From NCBI GenBank assembly GCA_002345965.1, contig DDTF01000058.1, positions 167,900-193,208 on the forward strand: a DNA stretch of 25,309 bases. Reading direction: 5' to 3'. Made by a program: the position numbers and the translations under genes. Numbering within the stretch: position 1 is the first letter of the stretch; the number at the start of each line of letters is the position of its first letter. Positions 24,901 to 25,309 of this stretch are shown here, one piece after another. The notes beneath the pieces are model-generated. The model was not told the origin of the DNA. It made no database searches and worked only from the letters and a program-made list of their open reading frames with translations. This DNA comes from Flammeovirgaceae bacterium UBA2371 (GTDB lineage Bacteria; Bacteroidota; Bacteroidia; Cytophagales; Cyclobacteriaceae).

Positions 24901-25309
24901 AATTCCGCCCATTGTGGATTTTGCCTACAACCCGGCTTCAGGATGTGCCCCGCTCACGGTAGACTTTACCAACCTGTCGCAGTTTGCCGAACCGGACAAG
25001 TACAACTGGCAATTTGGACAGGGGCAGGCAACTTCCAGGGCAATCAACCCTACCTACACGTATTTTGAACCGGGTAAGTACACCGTTTCCCTGTCGGCTA
25101 CCAACATCACAGGTCAGGTGGTAACGGAAACCAAACAAATGATCATTGAGGTTTTCCCTCGCCCCAGCGCACAGTTTGATGTAAAACCTAGATTGGTGTA
25201 CATCCCGGGAGGCATCGTCTATACAAAAAACCAAAGCCTTCAGGCCAGCAGCTACGAATGGGATTTTGGCGATGGCACCAAATCGCTGTCACCTCAACCT
25301 CAACACATT
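21980..25309 (+). CDS. Secreted PKD-domain protein, probable T9SS cargo (3' end beyond window)
   Basis: An uninterrupted frame of exactly 1,110 codons runs from ATG 21980 to the window edge without a stop. The N-terminus is a signal peptide (basic MNVANKGFK, hydrophobic core 10-20, likely cut at GWSQ near 24). PKD-type motifs are WGDGT (66-70), WDFNYDG (537-543), WDFGDGT (927-933), WQFGQGQ (1010-1016) and WDFGDGT (1094-1100), followed in places by the usual TYxxxGxYTVxL strand. Cysteines recur, as in surface modules of the neighbour. Proteins of this kind usually end in a type B T9SS sorting domain, but that end is not in the window, so T9SS export is inferred from architecture and from the PorP/SprF gene 194 bp upstream. 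It is unlike the giant protein's repeat array, having more charged residues and no near-identical repeats. The start is chosen because the signal peptide begins there. Confidence 0.92.
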   Translation, partial: MNVANKGFKLTLLFCFLLIKGWSQCGGIMEPGFAFLTSSRGCAPFTVNIQTLYLSSVPGTQYFVDWGDGTPEETYTQVAPGGVNITHLYPNSPVNCGYDVIIDASNACNPRGSVVPILTQVVVWTNDVVSVNPGVFRVCQGYAADVLFTDNSTWNCFPRATRENNEPRWIQWIYGTGAPAIRIPGVGVNAVVPGAFPYLDPAPAKNPIYPVLAPGQVSLPINVPATAPADIGKEFEITLKNWNQCNPYDNNLLDGNPFNPVGGDVVNGDNPAQVIRGRVVIVEAPKPDFLTRLGGPGGPIQNVFCVGDNIYFDDETPPIGGATFQYTWQFFDNNTGAGAPLGTAASQNPTFAYPTSGQKLIRLSIRDTNAAGNCVAIFEQTITISPSLIAQIETRDLLNNPITADFCQSAVAPLSNFNVRFADVSAGVITPTTQWRWEFYNESNVLVKQEPLGGGFSLVPLGPFDEVFTNPGIYRVRLIIRDNVTSCETVDEVQVRVYEKPVPLFTATRVCEGTLTSFSESSTLNPINGESITLKEWDFNYDGVTFTKDPAFDNQTSFTRSLGPANTYQVALRVTTNQNSCSDILVVPVTVDLLPNAAFTPDVTSGCSVLTVTFTNNAVGGQPDVIDRFEWEVDEKLGAGFQLVTTQQPSDPGFTPFYVHNFTNITTANRQFDIRMRAVTVNNCQQLSGITTVTVFPGTQSGFISTNYSPFNDNCSPQSVNFAVDAATQSLGPTDYRWRISDTSGIISETSTGTTPAFSYAFANTTQAIKDFSVTLITTLPSGCFGDSTRTIRISPIPTSNFIIDTLLFDCQLMRLRLRANQKGLANYHWTVRENGILVADVSSINDELNYELNRPPSGSADVTVQFNLDTRNFANCASPVSTDAVVVPAKDDINASFTASPNSQMLPNATVTIVNTTNPGPWSYQWDFGDGTTSADPLVSAHTYTTYGTYTIKLTVTNNVCVETAMETITILAIPPIVDFAYNPASGCAPLTVDFTNLSQFAEPDKYNWQFGQGQATSRAINPTYTYFEPGKYTVSLSATNITGQVVTETKQMIIEVFPRPSAQFDVKPRLVYIPGGIVYTKNQSLQASSYEWDFGDGTKSLSPQPQHI

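Overview
The window comes from a member of the Bacteroidota, most likely of the order Cytophagales. This rests on the pyrG-yidC pair, an exact Bacteroidota-type promoter (-33 TTG, -7 TAnnTTTG), starts without Shine-Dalgarno sequences, and a complete type IX secretion system (T9SS) cargo/partner set: a giant repetitive surface protein with a type B sorting domain followed by a PorP/SprF-family protein. No tRNA, rRNA, CRISPR array, insertion sequence or phage gene was seen.

Layout. Bases 1-109 hold two tandem ~55-bp units, each folding as a hairpin around the perfect 18-bp palindrome TCCCGATAGCTATCGGGA. On the minus strand pyrG (CTP synthase, 1942-3552) is followed after 9 nt by yidC (membrane protein insertase, 130-1932), an apparent housekeeping operon driven from 3668-3696. 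A divergent 278-bp intergenic region separates it from a plus-strand surface-protein locus: a 5,635-residue secreted protein (3831-20738), a PorP/SprF protein 18 nt downstream (20757-21785), and, after a 194-bp gap, a second secreted PKD-domain protein that runs off the window (21980-25309).

The giant protein is the centrepiece. It has a signal peptide, an unusual AT-rich N-terminal part, about 13 divergent PKD/Ig-like modules, 20 near-identical modules of 99-106 residues in two adjoining subfamilies (11 A units, 9 B units), about 12 more divergent modules, PKD domains with WDFGDGE, and a type B T9SS C-terminal domain. The plan resembles SprB of Flavobacterium johnsoniae with its partner SprF. 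The B sub-array is chemically striking: 910 residues with no Lys, Arg or His and only seven acidic residues. The repeats keep their protein sequence while synonymous codons differ from unit to unit.

How the genes fit together (inference from T9SS biology): the giant protein and the partial PKD protein cross the inner membrane by Sec and the outer membrane by T9SS, and the PorP/SprF protein between them helps deliver or anchor one or both at the surface. This would give a long adhesive filament for gliding, attachment or aggregation. The pyrG-yidC pair is an unrelated housekeeping neighbour.
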